From positions 1 to 40,056 of the forward strand of contig JAUCEF010000148.1 of NCBI GenBank assembly GCA_033558025.1: a DNA stretch of 40,056 bases, given 5' to 3'. This stretch comes from Phytophthora sp. 'mugwort'. Lineage: Eukaryota > Oomycota > Peronosporomycetes > Peronosporales > Peronosporaceae. The notes under the pieces are model-generated. The model was not told the DNA's origin and did not search any database. It was given only the letters and a program-made list of their open reading frames with translations. This document shows positions 26,119 through 36,631 of this stretch, in pieces. A program made the position numbers and the translations under genes. How positions within the stretch are numbered: position 1 is the stretch's first letter; each line of letters opens with the position of its first letter.

Positions 26119-26724
26119 TTATTTTTTACTTTTTTTTCCCTCTTTTTGTAAAATTTTTTCATTTTTTAATAATAAACCTTTTCCTTTATATGGTTCAGGT
26201 TTTTTATGATTTTTAATATAATGTACAAATTGATGTAAAAAAATATAATCGATACTACTAAAAATTAAAGTATTTGTTTGATTAATAATTTCAATATTTA
26301 ATGGAATTGGAATTCTAATATTATGACTAAAACCTAATTTTAAAATTAAAGTATTATTTTCAATAAAAGCTTTAAAACCTATACCTTTTAATATTAAATT
26401 AATTTTAAAACCTTGTAAAACACCTTTTATTTTTATTTTTATTAATTTATTGTATAAATTTAAAATACTTTTTTTTTTTTTATTTTTATTAACAATAATT
26501 AATAATTTATTTTTTTTTATAAAAAAATATAAATCATTAATTATTGTTAAAGATAATAAACCTAAAGATGTTTCAAAAAAAATTATTTTATTATTACTAT
26601 AAATTTTTAAATCTGTTGGAAAAATAAAAGTTTTATCAATAAAAAATAAATTAATATTTCCTAAAGAACTTTTAAAAAAATTTTTATTTTTTAATTTAAC
26701 ATTTTTTTTTATTATTTTTATCAT
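26119..26724 (-). CDS. rpl6: Large-subunit ribosomal protein L6, copy B
   Basis: Identical 201-residue L6 to that at 7760-8365, with the C-terminal P-E-P-Y-K-G-K-G block. Full frame. Confidence 0.95.
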   Translation of the reverse strand: MIKIIKKNVKLKNKNFFKSSLGNINLFFIDKTFIFPTDLKIYSNNKIIFFETSLGLLSLTIINDLYFFIKKNKLLIIVNKNKKKKSILNLYNKLIKIKIKGVLQGFKINLILKGIGFKAFIENNTLILKLGFSHNIRIPIPLNIEIINQTNTLIFSSIDYIFLHQFVHYIKNHKKPEPYKGKGLLLKNEKILQKEGKKSKK

Positions 26725-26730
26725 AATTTT

Positions 26731-27111
26731 TTAAATAATTTTACAAATCAATTCACCACCAACATTTAATTTTTTAGCTTGTAAATCTGTTAAAATACCA
26801 ATAGATGTTGAAAGAATATAAAATCCTGTTTTTTTTTTATATAAATCCTTATTAGCAATATATAAACGTTTTCCCGGTTTTGATAAACGTTTTATTTCAG
26901 TAATAACTGCTTTATTTTTTCTATATTTTAAATAAATCTCTAATTGATTTTTGGAATTTATCTTATAACTTTTTATAAAACCTTCTTTAATTAAGATATT
27001 TAAAATATTTATACTTTGTTTTGATTTTTGTTGTACTATTTTTGATTTTTTTACTAAATAACCATTTTTTATTTTTGAAAATAAATTGGAAAGAGTATCT
27101 GTTATAATCAT
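26731..27111 (-). CDS. rps8: Small-subunit ribosomal protein S8, copy B
   Basis: Identical 126-residue S8 to that at 7373-7753, with S-T-S-I-G-I-L-T-D and N-V-G-G-E. Full frame. Confidence 0.96.
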   Translation of the reverse strand: MIITDTLSNLFSKIKNGYLVKKSKIVQQKSKQSINILNILIKEGFIKSYKINSKNQLEIYLKYRKNKAVITEIKRLSKPGKRLYIANKDLYKKKTGFYILSTSIGILTDLQAKKLNVGGELICKII

Positions 27112-27118
27112 AATTAAA

Positions 27119-27418
27119 TTACCAACTATATTTAGAAATACCGGGTAAAAACCCTTTTGATGCTAATTTACGTAATTGGATTCTGGATATTTTAAATAAA
27201 CGATAAATACTTTTAGAACGTCCAGTTAAAACACACACATTTTTAATTCTAGTAATTGATGAATTTTGATGGAAAAAAAACCACTTTTGTTGTAATTTCC
27301 ATCTTAAATTTTTTTCAATATTTAAATTTTTTGAAAGAATTTTTAAAGTTAATCTATTTTTTTCAAAATTTTTAAATAAATTACGTTGTTTAATATTTTT
27401 TTTAATTTTTTTTTGCAT
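27119..27418 (-). CDS. rps14: Small-subunit ribosomal protein S14, copy B
   Basis: Identical 99-residue S14 to that at 7066-7365. The ATG at 27416-27418 is chosen because the longer frame would run through trnA and trnK. Confidence 0.96.
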   Translation of the reverse strand: MQKKIKKNIKQRNLFKNFEKNRLTLKILSKNLNIEKNLRWKLQQKWFFFHQNSSITRIKNVCVLTGRSKSIYRLFKISRIQLRKLASKGFLPGISKYSW

Positions 27419-27444
27419 AAAATTATATTTAAGAAAGATAAATA

Positions 27445-27517
27445 TGGAGATAATCGGATTCGAACCGATAACATTATATTTGCAAAACATACTTTCTACC
27501 AGTTGAAATATATCCCC
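27445..27517 (-). tRNA. trnA(ugc): tRNA-Ala(ugc), copy B
   Basis: Mirror of 6967-7039; anticodon TGC, short D stem. Confidence 0.88.
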
Positions 27518-27519
27518 AA

Positions 27520-27592
27520 TAAGTGTATTGGGATTTGAACCCAAGACCATCAGATTAAAAGTCCGGTGCTCTACCAGCTGAGCTATACACTT
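27520..27592 (-). tRNA. trnK(uuu): tRNA-Lys(uuu), copy B
   Basis: Mirror of 6892-6964; anticodon TTT. Confidence 0.96.
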
Positions 27593-27602
27593 ATTTAAAA
27601 AA

Positions 27603-27995
27603 TTAATTAATTCTTATAAAAATTTTATTTAATAATAAAAATTTTTTATTTAAAATATAATTAATTTTTTGTTTTAATATTTTATTAAAAATTGAAGTTT
27701 TTTGTATTTTAATATTTTGATTTTTTTTATAAATAGATAATTTTTTTGTTATAAATAACTCAAAATTAAAACAAAAAGTTTTATAAGAATTATTAAAAAA
27801 ATAAATAATATTATTTTTTTCAAAATTAATTTGATTTTTTTTTTTATTATCAAAAATTATTTTTTTTTTTCTAAATTTTAAATTATAACAAATTTTAGGT
27901 AAAAAAAAATAAGTAATAAAAAAATAAAAATTAAAAAAAAAAAATAAAAACCAAGAAACTTGATTAAAAAATGAAAATTGATCGAATTGTGGCAT
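27603..27995 (-). CDS. atp8: ATP synthase F0 subunit 8, copy B
   Basis: Identical 130-residue Atp8 to that at 6489-6881, starting M-P-Q-F-D-Q-F with one membrane helix and L-P-K-I. Full frame. Confidence 0.92.
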   Translation of the reverse strand: MPQFDQFSFFNQVSWFLFFFFNFYFFITYFFLPKICYNLKFRKKKIIFDNKKKNQINFEKNNIIYFFNNSYKTFCFNFELFITKKLSIYKKNQNIKIQKTSIFNKILKQKINYILNKKFLLLNKIFIRIN

Positions 27996-28056
27996 AATTT
28001 TATAATAAATTTTTATTTCTTCAACATATATTTTTCTTGAAAGAACACTTTTATTT

Positions 28057-28725
28057 TTATTTTATTTTAAAATTATTATTTTTTATTTTTTGATTTTGAA
28101 TAATAGTTTGAATATAAGAAAGTCTTGAAAATTCTTTTTTTGATTTTTTAAATATATTTAAATTATTAACTTTAAAATTTAAATATTTTAATTTATAACA
28201 ATTAATTAAACGTGTTGAATTAATTCTTCTTTTATAGAAACCTTTTTTATTATATTTATTAAAATAAAATTTTTTTTTATAATTTAAAGCATTATTTAAA
28301 TTAATAGGTTTTATAGAAAAAATAAATCCTAAAATTGAAATAAAAATTTTTTTATTATTCCAATTTCCACCAAGTAAACGACCTTTTATTGAATTATTTT
28401 TTTTTATTAAAATATTTTGAAGCATTATTTTATTAAATTGATGTAATATATTATAAGTTAAATCATAATTAAATAATATAATATTTTCATATTTTATAGC
28501 AATTGTTGAAATTTTATCTATTTTTATTAAAGTAAAAGGTAAATAAATGTTTTCATAATTATTAAATTCAATTACATAAGATTCTAAATTTAAATTATTA
28601 AATAAAATTGGATTTTCAAATAAAATATTTTTTAATTTAAATTTTTTTTTTTTTAAATAATTATTTTTTAAAAATTGTTGATAATTTGATAAATTATTTG
28701 TTTTTTGTTTTTTTAATTTTTTCAT
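28057..28725 (-). CDS. Unassigned mitochondrial ORF of 222 residues, copy B
   Basis: Identical to the protein at 5759-6427: lysine/asparagine-rich, with a possible S1-like core around residues 113-140. Between trnI(cau) and atp8. Full frame. Confidence 0.7.
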   Translation of the reverse strand: MKKLKKQKTNNLSNYQQFLKNNYLKKKKFKLKNILFENPILFNNLNLESYVIEFNNYENIYLPFTLIKIDKISTIAIKYENIILFNYDLTYNILHQFNKIMLQNILIKKNNSIKGRLLGGNWNNKKIFISILGFIFSIKPINLNNALNYKKKFYFNKYNKKGFYKRRINSTRLINCYKLKYLNFKVNNLNIFKKSKKEFSRLSYIQTIIQNQKIKNNNFKIK

Positions 28726-28746
28726 TTAAAATAAAAATTTTTTAAT

Positions 28747-28820
28747 TAGGCCTAGTAGGATTTGAACCTACAACTATACCGTTATGAGCGGTATGCTCTA
28801 ACCAATTAAACTATAAGCCT
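28747..28820 (-). tRNA. trnI(cau): tRNA with CAU anticodon, probably Ile, copy B
   Basis: Mirror of 5664-5737; loop CTCATAA. Confidence 0.8.
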
Positions 28821-28822
28821 AA

Positions 28823-29227
28823 TTATTTATAAATAAATTTTGTTTTAACCGGCAATTTATTAGAACCCGCTTTTAAAACTTTTTTTGCATTTTCTAATGA
28901 AATACCGCTAATTTCATATAAAATTTGACCTTTTTTAACTTTAGCAACCCAAAAAGAAACAGCACCTTTTCCTTTACCCATACGATTTTCTGTAGGTTTT
29001 GCTGTTACAGGTGTATCTGGAAAAACACGAATCCAAAGAAATCCTAATCGTTTCATTTTTCGAATAATTATTCGACGAGTTGCTTCTATTTGTCTTGATG
29101 TTAAACGTGTTTCTTTTAAAACTTTAATAGCATATTTACCATAAACAATATTATTACCTTTTGTTGTTTTACCTGTAAGTTTACTTTTAAATTGTTTTTT
29201 ATATTTAGTTTTTTTTGGAAATAACAT
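28823..29227 (-). CDS. rpl16: Large-subunit ribosomal protein L16, copy B
   Basis: Identical 134-residue L16 to that at 5257-5661, starting inside the last 23 bases of rps3, with G-K-G-K-G-A-V-S-F-W-V. Full frame. Confidence 0.97.
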   Translation of the reverse strand: MLFPKKTKYKKQFKSKLTGKTTKGNNIVYGKYAIKVLKETRLTSRQIEATRRIIIRKMKRLGFLWIRVFPDTPVTAKPTENRMGKGKGAVSFWVAKVKKGQILYEISGISLENAKKVLKAGSNKLPVKTKFIYK

Positions 29228-30035
29228 AATTAGTATTTTTAATTCTTTGTTTTTTTAAAAATTTAGAATTTAATGTAGTTTTTAGTGGTTTAAAAAAAAT
29301 CCATAATTTAATACTACAAATACCCGATGGTGTTTTAAATTCATTAAAATGATATTTAATATCATATTCTAAAGTATTTAATGGTATTTTTCCTTTTTGA
29401 AAAATTAGTTTTTTTTTACGTTTTGATTTATTTAAACGACCTTTAAATTGTAAACGATAACCAATAAAATTAGAAAATATTTTAAAAAATTCTTGAAGCA
29501 TATTATCAATATTATTAATAAATTTTTTATGTGTTTTTTTTTTTTCTAATGTTTGTTTAATATAAAAAGTTATAATATTTATATTTTTAGTATAAAAAGC
29601 ATAACTAAAATTATAAATCATTTTTTTAACATTTTTATTAATTCGATTATTTTTTCTTATTTTATCAAAAATTCTTTTTAAATTTTTTCGTAATTTAATT
29701 AATTCAAAAAATTGGACATTTTTGATAAATAATTTAATATTATTATTAATATAATATATATTTAAATATTTAATAATTTGATTATAAGATAATTTATAAT
29801 ATTTTTTTGCATTTTTTTGAATATAAACATATATATTTATATTATTTGATGTTTTTACTATATTTATATCTATTAATTTTAAATTTTTATAATTAAAAAT
29901 ATTTTGAAAATATTTTTTAATTTCTAAATCAAAATGCAATAAATTAGAATACTCATTATTATTAACAATCCATTGGGAATCCCAATTTTTTTTTTTATTT
30001 AATCTTAAACTAATTGGTATAATTTTTTGACCCAT
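29205..30035 (-). CDS. rps3: Small-subunit ribosomal protein S3, intact copy
   Basis: Intact S3 of 276 residues, which settles the reading of the broken copy at 4452-5279. N-terminal M-G-Q-K-I-I-P-I-S-L-R; a variable K/N/I-rich middle (residues about 70-185); C-terminal R-L-Q-F-K-G-R-L-N-K-S-K-R-K-K and S-G-I-C-S-I-K-L-W-I-F-F. Somewhat longer than bacterial S3 (about 230). Overlaps rpl16 by 23 bp, which suggests translational coupling. Confidence 0.95.
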   Translation of the reverse strand: MGQKIIPISLRLNKKKNWDSQWIVNNNEYSNLLHFDLEIKKYFQNIFNYKNLKLIDINIVKTSNNINIYVYIQKNAKKYYKLSYNQIIKYLNIYYINNNIKLFIKNVQFFELIKLRKNLKRIFDKIRKNNRINKNVKKMIYNFSYAFYTKNINIITFYIKQTLEKKKTHKKFINNIDNMLQEFFKIFSNFIGYRLQFKGRLNKSKRKKKLIFQKGKIPLNTLEYDIKYHFNEFKTPSGICSIKLWIFFKPLKTTLNSKFLKKQRIKNTNYVISKKN

Positions 30036-30038
30036 AAT

Positions 30039-30275
30039 TTATTTTTTTTTTTTATATATATGTTTTTTTCGTGTATTAATAAATTCACCAAATTTAAAAC
30101 CAATCATTTTATCATTTATTTCCAAATTAATAAATATTTTACCATTATAAATACTTACAGAATGATTACTATATTCAGGTAATATTGTTAAATTTTTATT
30201 AGTTATTTTTATCCATTGTTTTTTTTTTAATAAATTAACTTTAAAAAATGGACCTTTATATTTACTTCTAGACAT
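30039..30275 (-). CDS. rps19: Small-subunit ribosomal protein S19, copy B
   Basis: Identical 78-residue S19 to that at 4212-4448, with N-H-S-V-S-I-Y-N-G-K. Three bases from each neighbour in rpl2-rps19-rps3. Confidence 0.95.
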   Translation of the reverse strand: MSRSKYKGPFFKVNLLKKKQWIKITNKNLTILPEYSNHSVSIYNGKIFINLEINDKMIGFKFGEFINTRKKHIYKKKK

Positions 30276-30278
30276 AAT

Positions 30279-31085
30279 TTATTTAATAATTAATTTTTTT
30301 TTTGTTTTTTTACGTGTAGGCTTTCCTTTAGTTATTTTACCTTGTGGTGTTACAGAAGGTCGCCCTCCACTTGTTTTACCCTCACCACCACCATGTGGAT
30401 GATCGACAGGATTTTTTGCTACACCACGTACAGAAGGTCGTCTATTTAACCAACGTGAACGCCCAGCTTTACCTAATTTAATTTTTTTATGATTAATATT
30501 AGATACAACACCTAATGTTGCATAACAAGTTAATAAAATTAATTTTAATTCACCAGAATTTAAACGAATTCGAGCGTATTTATTATCAATTTTTTGAATT
30601 AATTGTGCAGATGTTCCAGCACTTCTTATTAATTTTCCTCTAGATTTTGGATATAAACTAATATTATGAATTAAACTACCAATTGGTATATTTTGTAATG
30701 GTAAAGCATTACCTACTTTTAATTCAGCATTAGGTGAACTTTTTATATATTGATTAATTTTTAAACCTTCCGGTGCTAAAATTAAATAAGATTTAGAATT
30801 GTTTTTAATATAAGCGATATTTGCGGAACGATTAGGATCATATAAAATTTTAATAATATAACCTTCAATATTTTTAGATCTATTAAAATCAATTATTCTA
30901 TATAAACGTTTATGTCCACCACCGCGATGTTTTATAGTTATTTTACCTTGATTATTTTTACCATTAGCACGTTGAAAACCTTTTGTTAAAGATTTAATTT
31001 TAAAAATTTTAGTTAAATTATCTTTTTTTAATAAAAATGTTTGACGTTGTGATGGTGTTATAGGTTTTATTTTTTTTTCTATCAT
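30279..31085 (-). CDS. rpl2: Large-subunit ribosomal protein L2, intact copy
   Basis: Intact L2 of 268 residues, close to the bacterial 273. RNA-binding N-terminal domain with K-H-R-G-G-G-H-K-R at about 51-59. The C-terminal domain has [15 protein letters not shown] and [10 protein letters not shown] (about 222-232), whose histidine lies near the peptidyl transferase centre. The tail is lysine-rich. It starts 28 bp from the divergent rps13. The plus-strand copy at 3404-4208 is frameshifted. Confidence 0.97.
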   Translation of the reverse strand: MIEKKIKPITPSQRQTFLLKKDNLTKIFKIKSLTKGFQRANGKNNQGKITIKHRGGGHKRLYRIIDFNRSKNIEGYIIKILYDPNRSANIAYIKNNSKSYLILAPEGLKINQYIKSSPNAELKVGNALPLQNIPIGSLIHNISLYPKSRGKLIRSAGTSAQLIQKIDNKYARIRLNSGELKLILLTCYATLGVVSNINHKKIKLGKAGRSRWLNRRPSVRGVAKNPVDHPHGGGEGKTSGGRPSVTPQGKITKGKPTRKKTKKKLIIK

Positions 31086-31113
31086 TTTATATGGTATATA
31101 GATAAAATCTATT
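31086..31113. promoter_or_regulatory. Divergent 28-bp spacer with dyad, copy B
   Basis: Mirror of 3376-3403, between rpl2 (minus) and rps13 (plus), with dyad ATAGAT-AAA-ATCTAT at 31098-31112. Candidate bidirectional promoter by position only. Confidence 0.35.
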
Positions 31114-31526
31114 ATGTTATATATTTTTAATAAAACAATTTCAGATTCAAAAAGTATTTTATATTCATTAACTATATTATATGGTATTAATGAATTTCAA
31201 TCCAAGAAAATTTGTAAAAATATAGGAATTAATCCTCAAATCACCCTTAATAAACTTAAAAACAACCATGTAAACCGACTGGTTAATTATATTAATAAAA
31301 ATTTAAAAGTTGAACAACTTTTAAAAAAAATTAAAACTGAAAGATTAAATGAATTAGTAGAAATTAAAGTAATCGTGGAATTAGACAAAGTCAGGGATTA
31401 CCTGTTAGAGGACAACGTACTCATACAAATTCAAAAACATCTAAAAAATTAAAAAAAATTTTTATTCAAAAACGTATTTCACGTAATAAACGACCATTTA
31501 AAAGTCAAAAAAAAAAAAAAAGATAA
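31114..31526 (+). CDS. rps13: Small-subunit ribosomal protein S13, copy B (frameshifted 3' half)
   Basis: The N-terminal half (about 85 codons) is clean, including the helix-hairpin-like region L-Y-G-I-N-E-F-Q-S-K-K-I-C-K-N-I-G-I. One missing A near 31366 shifts the frame just before the diagnostic N-R-G-I-R-Q-S-Q-G-L-P-V-R-G-Q-R-T block, which is still present in another frame up to the TAA at 31524-31526. Mirror of 2965-3375. Confidence 0.92.
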
Positions 31527-31538
31527 AGTTATTATTCT

Positions 31539-31949
31539 ATGAATAAAAATAAATATATTTTAAAAATAAATTTAAAAAAAAAATAATTTAAAAAAAAAAA
31601 ATCCTTTAATTTTAACAAATTTACATATTACAGCAAATTTAAAAAATACTATTATAAGTTTAACAACTTATAAAGGAAATCTTTTAAAACAATGGTCTAC
31701 AAAATCATTAAAAAAAACACGTTTAAAAAAAAATACACCATATAATGTTCAATTAATTGTATATAAAATTAATAAATATCTTCAATTAAAAAAAATAAAA
31801 AAATTAAAAATTTATTTACATGGTACTGGTTTAGGTCGATATAATGTTTTAAAAAATATAAAAAATAAAAAAATTAAAATAAAATATATTTTAGATAAAA
31901 CAACAAAACCTTTTAATGGTTGTAGATTAAAAAAACAAAAAGACGTTAA
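31539..31949 (+). CDS. rps11: Small-subunit ribosomal protein S11, copy B (frameshifts)
   Basis: From about 31609 the frame is open through I-T-A-N-L-K-N-T-I-I, Y-L-H-G-T-G-L-G-R and K-P-F-N-G-C-R. The N-terminal 23 codons are broken in A runs. One missing A near 31940 changes the KRR end and would make the frame read into trnS. Copy A shows the normal end. Confidence 0.88.
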
Positions 31950-31958
31950 TTTTAATAT

Positions 31959-32043
31959 GGATAGGTGATCGAGTGGTTTAAGGTGTCAGTCTTGAAAACT
32001 GAAGTATGTAATAATACCGTGGGTTCAAATCCCACTCTATCCT
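31959..32043 (+). tRNA. trnS(uga): tRNA-Ser(uga), copy B
   Basis: Mirror of 2448-2532; class II, anticodon TGA. Confidence 0.93.
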
Positions 32044-32047
32044 TTAA

Positions 32048-32118
32048 AAGCTAGAGACGGATTCGAACCGTCATTAAAGGATTTGCAGTCCTTTACATTA
32101 CCTTTATGTTATCTAGCC
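32048..32118 (-). tRNA. trnC(gca): tRNA-Cys(gca), copy B
   Basis: Mirror of 2373-2443; anticodon GCA. Confidence 0.93.
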
Positions 32119-32135
32119 AAAATAAATTATATTAT

Positions 32136-32368
32136 ATGAATAAAAATAAAAATTTTTTACCTATAAAAATAAAATTATTTTAACAAATGGATCTTCTTTA
32201 AAAATAACATCTATTAAGTATTTAAAAAATTATCAATTAAATTTAAGAATTTTTAAAGAAACAGATATTATTACAAATACAAATATCAATTTAAATAAAA
32301 GTAAATTAAATTTTATAAAAAAAAATAAATTAAATAATTTATATTTATTTAAATATATTGAAATATAA
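32136..32368 (+). CDS. rpl31: Possible ribosomal protein L31, copy B
   Basis: Mirror of 2122-2355. Here one A is missing near 32150, which breaks the first ten codons. The 3' part keeps an extra A that lets the frame continue to TAA at 32366-32368. Combining both copies gives a basic protein of roughly 77 residues with I-I-L-T-N-G-S-S. The last ~136 bp are antisense to tatC. Identification is tentative. Confidence 0.4.
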
Positions 32369-33071
32369 ATAAATATTTCAAAAAAAAAAAAAAAGATAAA
32401 ATAAATTAATATAAAATTAAATATATCTGGTGGTGTAATTAAAGCACTCAATAATATTATTTTTAAATAAAAGAATTTTCTTAAATTAATAATTATTTTA
32501 ATTTTTAAAATATTATTTGATATAAAAAAAAATAAAGAAAAAAAATAAATAAATATTATAAATATATAAATAAAAGAAGAAAAAATAAAATCAAAATAAT
32601 TATCAATTTTTGGTTCAAAATAAATTGTTAAAAGATATAAATTTGAAAAATTTAAATTTAATAAAAAATCCCAAATATGTGGAATAATATTAGTAAAAAT
32701 AAATTTTATTATAAAAAAATTAAAAATTATAAAAAAAATATAAAATTTTATAAAAATAAAATTTTCAAATTTATATAAACCTTTTGATAAAAAAAACCAA
32801 AATAATAAAAAACTTAATTGAATTGTTATAAAAGTTGTTATGAAAATTGCTATAAAAATATTAGTAATAAAAATTTCAGTAATATTAGTAAAAATAAAAT
32901 ATTTTAACATATTTTTATTAAGTAAATTATTAACTAATAAATATATTAATTGATCAGAAAAATAATATGAAATTATAAAAAGATAAAAAAAGTGATTAAA
33001 AGTATAAAAAAATTATATTTTAATTCAAATAAATGTAATTGTAAATAAGTTATTATTTTTTTTTTTTTCAT
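32233..33071 (-). CDS. tatC: Sec-independent translocase subunit TatC, copy B (5' frameshift)
   Basis: Open for the last 225 residues (from M at 32910), covering five of the six hydrophobic segments, including the family's L-I-T-P-P-D-I-F-N-F block (about residue 215 of the full protein), a strong TatC marker. The first ~50 codons are shifted by a missing base near 33000. Start ATG is at 33069-33071. Mirror of 1422-2257. Confidence 0.9.
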
Positions 33072-33090
33072 ATATTTAAAAAAAATATTA

Positions 33091-33173
33091 GCCTACTTGG
33101 TGAAATTGGTAAACACGATAGATTTAAAATCTGTTCCCTTTTAGGGTTATTGGTTCAAGTCCAATAGTAGGTA
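33091..33173 (+). tRNA. trnL(uaa): tRNA-Leu(uaa), copy B
   Basis: Mirror of 1321-1403; anticodon TAA. Confidence 0.93.
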
Positions 33174-33181
33174 TTTTTATT

Positions 33182-33264
33182 ATCAAAGTGGTGAAATTGG
33201 TAAACACGTTACACTTAGGATGTAAAGCTTAAAAGCGTTAAGGGTTCAAATCCCTTCTTTGATA
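33182..33264 (+). tRNA. trnL(uag): tRNA-Leu(uag), copy B
   Basis: Mirror of 1230-1312; anticodon TAG. Confidence 0.93.
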
Positions 33265-33346
33265 TTACTATAATAATATATTTTAAATAAAATATATCTT
33301 TTTAGTGAAAATAAATTTATATTTTATTTAATTTTTTATCATTAAA

Positions 33347-35350
33347 ATGATTAATATATATATTAACAATATCGAATTAAAAGTTAATAAAAATTTAACA
33401 GTTTTACAAGCATGTAATAATTTTAAAATTCAAATCCCTAAATTCTGTTTTCAAGAGAATTTACAAATTGCCGGTAATTGTCGTATGTGTTTAGTTGAAA
33501 TCGAAAATTCCCCTAAACCTGTAGCTTCATGTGCAATGCCTTTAATACCAAATATGAAAATATTTACTAATACTCCTTTAGTACAAAAAGCACGTGAAAG
33601 TGTATTAGAATTTCTTTTAATAAATCATCCATTAGATTGTCCTATTTGTGATCAAGCGTCAGAATGTGATTTACAAGATCAAACAATGATTTTTGGATCG
33701 GATCGTAGTCGTTTTTTTTTTAAAAAACGTGGCGTTGAAGATAAATATTGTGGTCCTTTATTAAAACAATTATGACAAGATGTATTCATTGTACACGTTG
33801 TGTACGTTTTGCTAATGAAATTTGTGGAATTGACGGTTTAGGTACAACAGGTCGTGGTAATAAAACTGAAATTAATTTTTATTCTTCAAATATTTTTAAA
33901 TCCGAATTTTCTGGTAATTTAGTAGATTTATGTCCTGTTGGTGCATTAACTTCTAAACCCTATACTTTTAAAGCACGTTCTTGGAATTAAAAAAAAAAGA
34001 GGGTATTGCTATTTTAGATAGTATTGGTTCAAATATTAAAATTGATATTTTTAATAATGAAATTATACGTATTTTACCTAAAACTAATTTTAATATTAAT
34101 AAAGAATGGATATCAGATAAAACAAGATATTTTTTTGATAGTTTAAAATATCAACGATTAAAATATCCATTATTAAAAGATAATCAAAACAATTTTCATA
34201 GGATTTCTTGGTTAGATGCTCTAAATATTATTAATAAAAAATTGATAATTACAGATAGTTTTAATGCTAAAAGTATTATTGGTGATTTAACTGATTTAGA
34301 ATCTCTTTTTTTATTAAAAAAAAATTTAAATAAATTAGGAATTTCAAATGTAAATTATGAACAATTTTAAAAAATCGACAAATTAAGATAAATTCTGATT
34401 TAGCTTCAAATTTTTTATTTAATAATACTTTAAAATCTATTGAAGAATCTGATGTTTGTTTAATAATTGGTAGTGATATTCGTCAAGAAGGTTCTATTTT
34501 AAATATTCATTTAATTAATCGTTTAAAAAAAGGAAATTTTAAAATAGCATATATCGGTAATAAAATTAATTTTACTTATCCAGTAAAACATTTAGGATTA
34601 ACTTTTAAAACTTTAATAAATATTATTTTAGGAAAACATGTATTTTGTAAACAATTAAAAAAAGCAAAAAAACCTTTAATTATTATAGGTAGTAATATTT
34701 TAAATCAAAAAAATGGTTTTTTTTTATTATCAAAATTAAAAAATTTATCATTTATTAACCATAATATTAATTTCTTTAATTTTCAAACTTCTTTAATTAA
34801 TTTTTTTGAAATTACTTTTCCAAAATCATTAAATATGTTAAATAATTCAAAATTATATTATTTATTTAATACAAATTTACAAAATAAATTAAAAATAACT
34901 AAAAATAGTTTTGTTATTTATCAAGGACATCATTTTACTAAAGATGCTCAAAATTCAAATCTAATTTTACCTGGATTAACTTTTTTAGAAAAAAATGGAA
35001 TGTATATTAATTTAGAAGGTTTTATTCAAAAAAATGAACAAATTTTAAATGTAAATATAGAACAACGTAAAGATTCTATAATTTATAGAAATCTTTATAA
35101 ATTTTTATTAAATAAAAATCAATCTAAATCAGAAGCTTTTTTAAAAATTAAAGATATTTTACCTTATTTATTAAAAAAAAAAATAAAAATTATTTATAAT
35201 TTTAGTTTTAATAAAAAATTTTTAAAAATTAATATTAATTTTTTAGATTCATTAATTAAAAATAATTATTATACAAATATATTAGAACAATATTCAAAAA
35301 TATTGATTAATTCTAATAAAATTTTCAAAAATCAATCAAAATTATTATGA
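33347..35350 (+). CDS. nad11: NADH dehydrogenase subunit 11, full-length copy B (frameshifts)
   Basis: Complex I subunit 11, about 667 residues, peripheral arm. Residues 1-210 hold the cluster ligands: C34, C45, C48, C62 (2Fe-2S); H94, C98, C101, C107 (4Fe-4S); C146, C149, C152, C196 (4Fe-4S). Residues after ~214 form the molybdopterin-oxidoreductase-like domain starting [17 protein letters not shown]. Frame breaks in this copy: a missing T near 33758, a two-G run near 33982 at the domain boundary, and a missing T near 34368. The C-terminal part from 34835 is clean. It ends in TGA, sharing ATGA with the nad1 start. Confidence 0.95.
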
Positions 35351-36327
35351 TATACACAATTTTAAAATTTTTAATTTTCATATTACCTTTATTAATTGCT
35401 GTGGCTTATTTTACTTTAGTTGAACGTAAAATATTAGCTTCTATTCAAAGAAGAAGAGGACCTAATGTTGTAGGTACTTTTGGATTATTACAACCATTAG
35501 CTGATGGTCTTAAATTATTCGTAAAAGAAACAATTTTACCAAGTAATGCTGATGTAATTTTATTTATATTTGCACCTATTTTAGCTTTTTTTTTAAGTCT
35601 ATTAAGTTGGACAATAATACCTTTAGGTTTTGGTATGTTTTTTACTGAATTAAATATTGGTATTTTATATTTAATAGCAATTTCATCTTTAGGTGTATAC
35701 GGTGTTATTATAGGTGGTTGGTCAAGTAATTCTAAATATTCGTTTTTAGGGGCTTTAAGATCAACAGCACAAATGATTTCATATGAATTAACTATTGGGT
35801 TTTCAATTCTTTCAGTAATTGTTTGTGCAAAATCTTTAAATTTAATTTCTATTATTTGGGCACAAAAAACGGTATGGTATTGTTTTCCTCTTTTTCCTAT
35901 TTTTATAATTTTTTTTATATCTTGTTTAGCAGAAACAAATCGACATCCCTTTGATTTACCTGAAGCTGAAGCTGAATTAGTTTCAGGTTATAATGTAGAA
36001 TATTCTGCAATGGGTTTTGCATTATTTTTTTTAGGTGAATATGCTAATATGTTATTAATGAGTAGTTTAACTACGATTTTATTTTTAGGTGGTTGGTTAG
36101 CACCTTTCCCTTTTAGTATAAATTGTATTAATTTTTTACCCGGATCTTTTTGGTTTAGTATTAAAATTTGTTTTTTTGTTGTTTTATTTGTAGTTGCTCG
36201 AGCTATTTTACCTCGATATCGTTATGACCAATTAATGCGTTTAGGTTGGAAAGTATTTCTACCTTTTTCATTATCCTGGTTTTTATATACTGCAAGTATT
36301 TTAATAAGTTTTAATTGGTTAATTTAA
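35347..36327 (+). CDS. nad1: NADH dehydrogenase subunit 1
   Basis: Nad1 of complex I, 326 residues, eight membrane helices, forming part of the quinone channel. Diagnostic blocks: [16 protein letters not shown] (about 26-41), [27 protein letters not shown] (about 198-222), and [21 protein letters not shown] overlaps the nad11 stop. Intact in both copies. It has clearly more G and C than the ribosomal protein genes. Confidence 0.99.
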   Translation: MIYTILKFLIFILPLLIAVAYFTLVERKILASIQRRRGPNVVGTFGLLQPLADGLKLFVKETILPSNADVILFIFAPILAFFLSLLSWTIIPLGFGMFFTELNIGILYLIAISSLGVYGVIIGGWSSNSKYSFLGALRSTAQMISYELTIGFSILSVIVCAKSLNLISIIWAQKTVWYCFPLFPIFIIFFISCLAETNRHPFDLPEAEAELVSGYNVEYSAMGFALFFLGEYANMLLMSSLTTILFLGGWLAPFPFSINCINFLPGSFWFSIKICFFVVLFVVARAILPRYRYDQLMRLGWKVFLPFSLSWFLYTASILISFNWLI

Positions 36328-36329
36328 TT

Positions 36330-36631
36330 ATGAATATTTTAAATCATTTTATTTTTACTTTTTTTTATTCTGTCTTGGATTATTTGGTATAATTTTAAAT
36401 AGACAGAATATTATTATTATTTTAATGTCTATTGAATTATTATTATTATCAATTAATTTAAATTTTATTTATTTTGCAGTTTTAATTGATGATATAATAG
36501 GACAAGTTTTTTCTTTATTAATTTTAACAGTAGCTGCAGCAGAATCAGCTATTGGATTAGCTATTATGATTATTTTCTTTAAATTATATGGAGATATTTC
36601 AATTTATAAAATAAATTTATTATCATTATAA
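36330..36631 (+). CDS. nad4L: NADH dehydrogenase subunit 4L (frameshifted copy)
   Basis: Nad4L, about 100 residues, three membrane helices, with the motif [13 protein letters not shown] and [11 protein letters not shown]. The ATG at 36330 is two bases after nad1. A missing T in the run near 36360 breaks the first helix; from 36425 it is open. The intact copy is at 36687-36989. The last ~58 bases are repeated again at 36637-36690, at the palindrome junction. Confidence 0.96.
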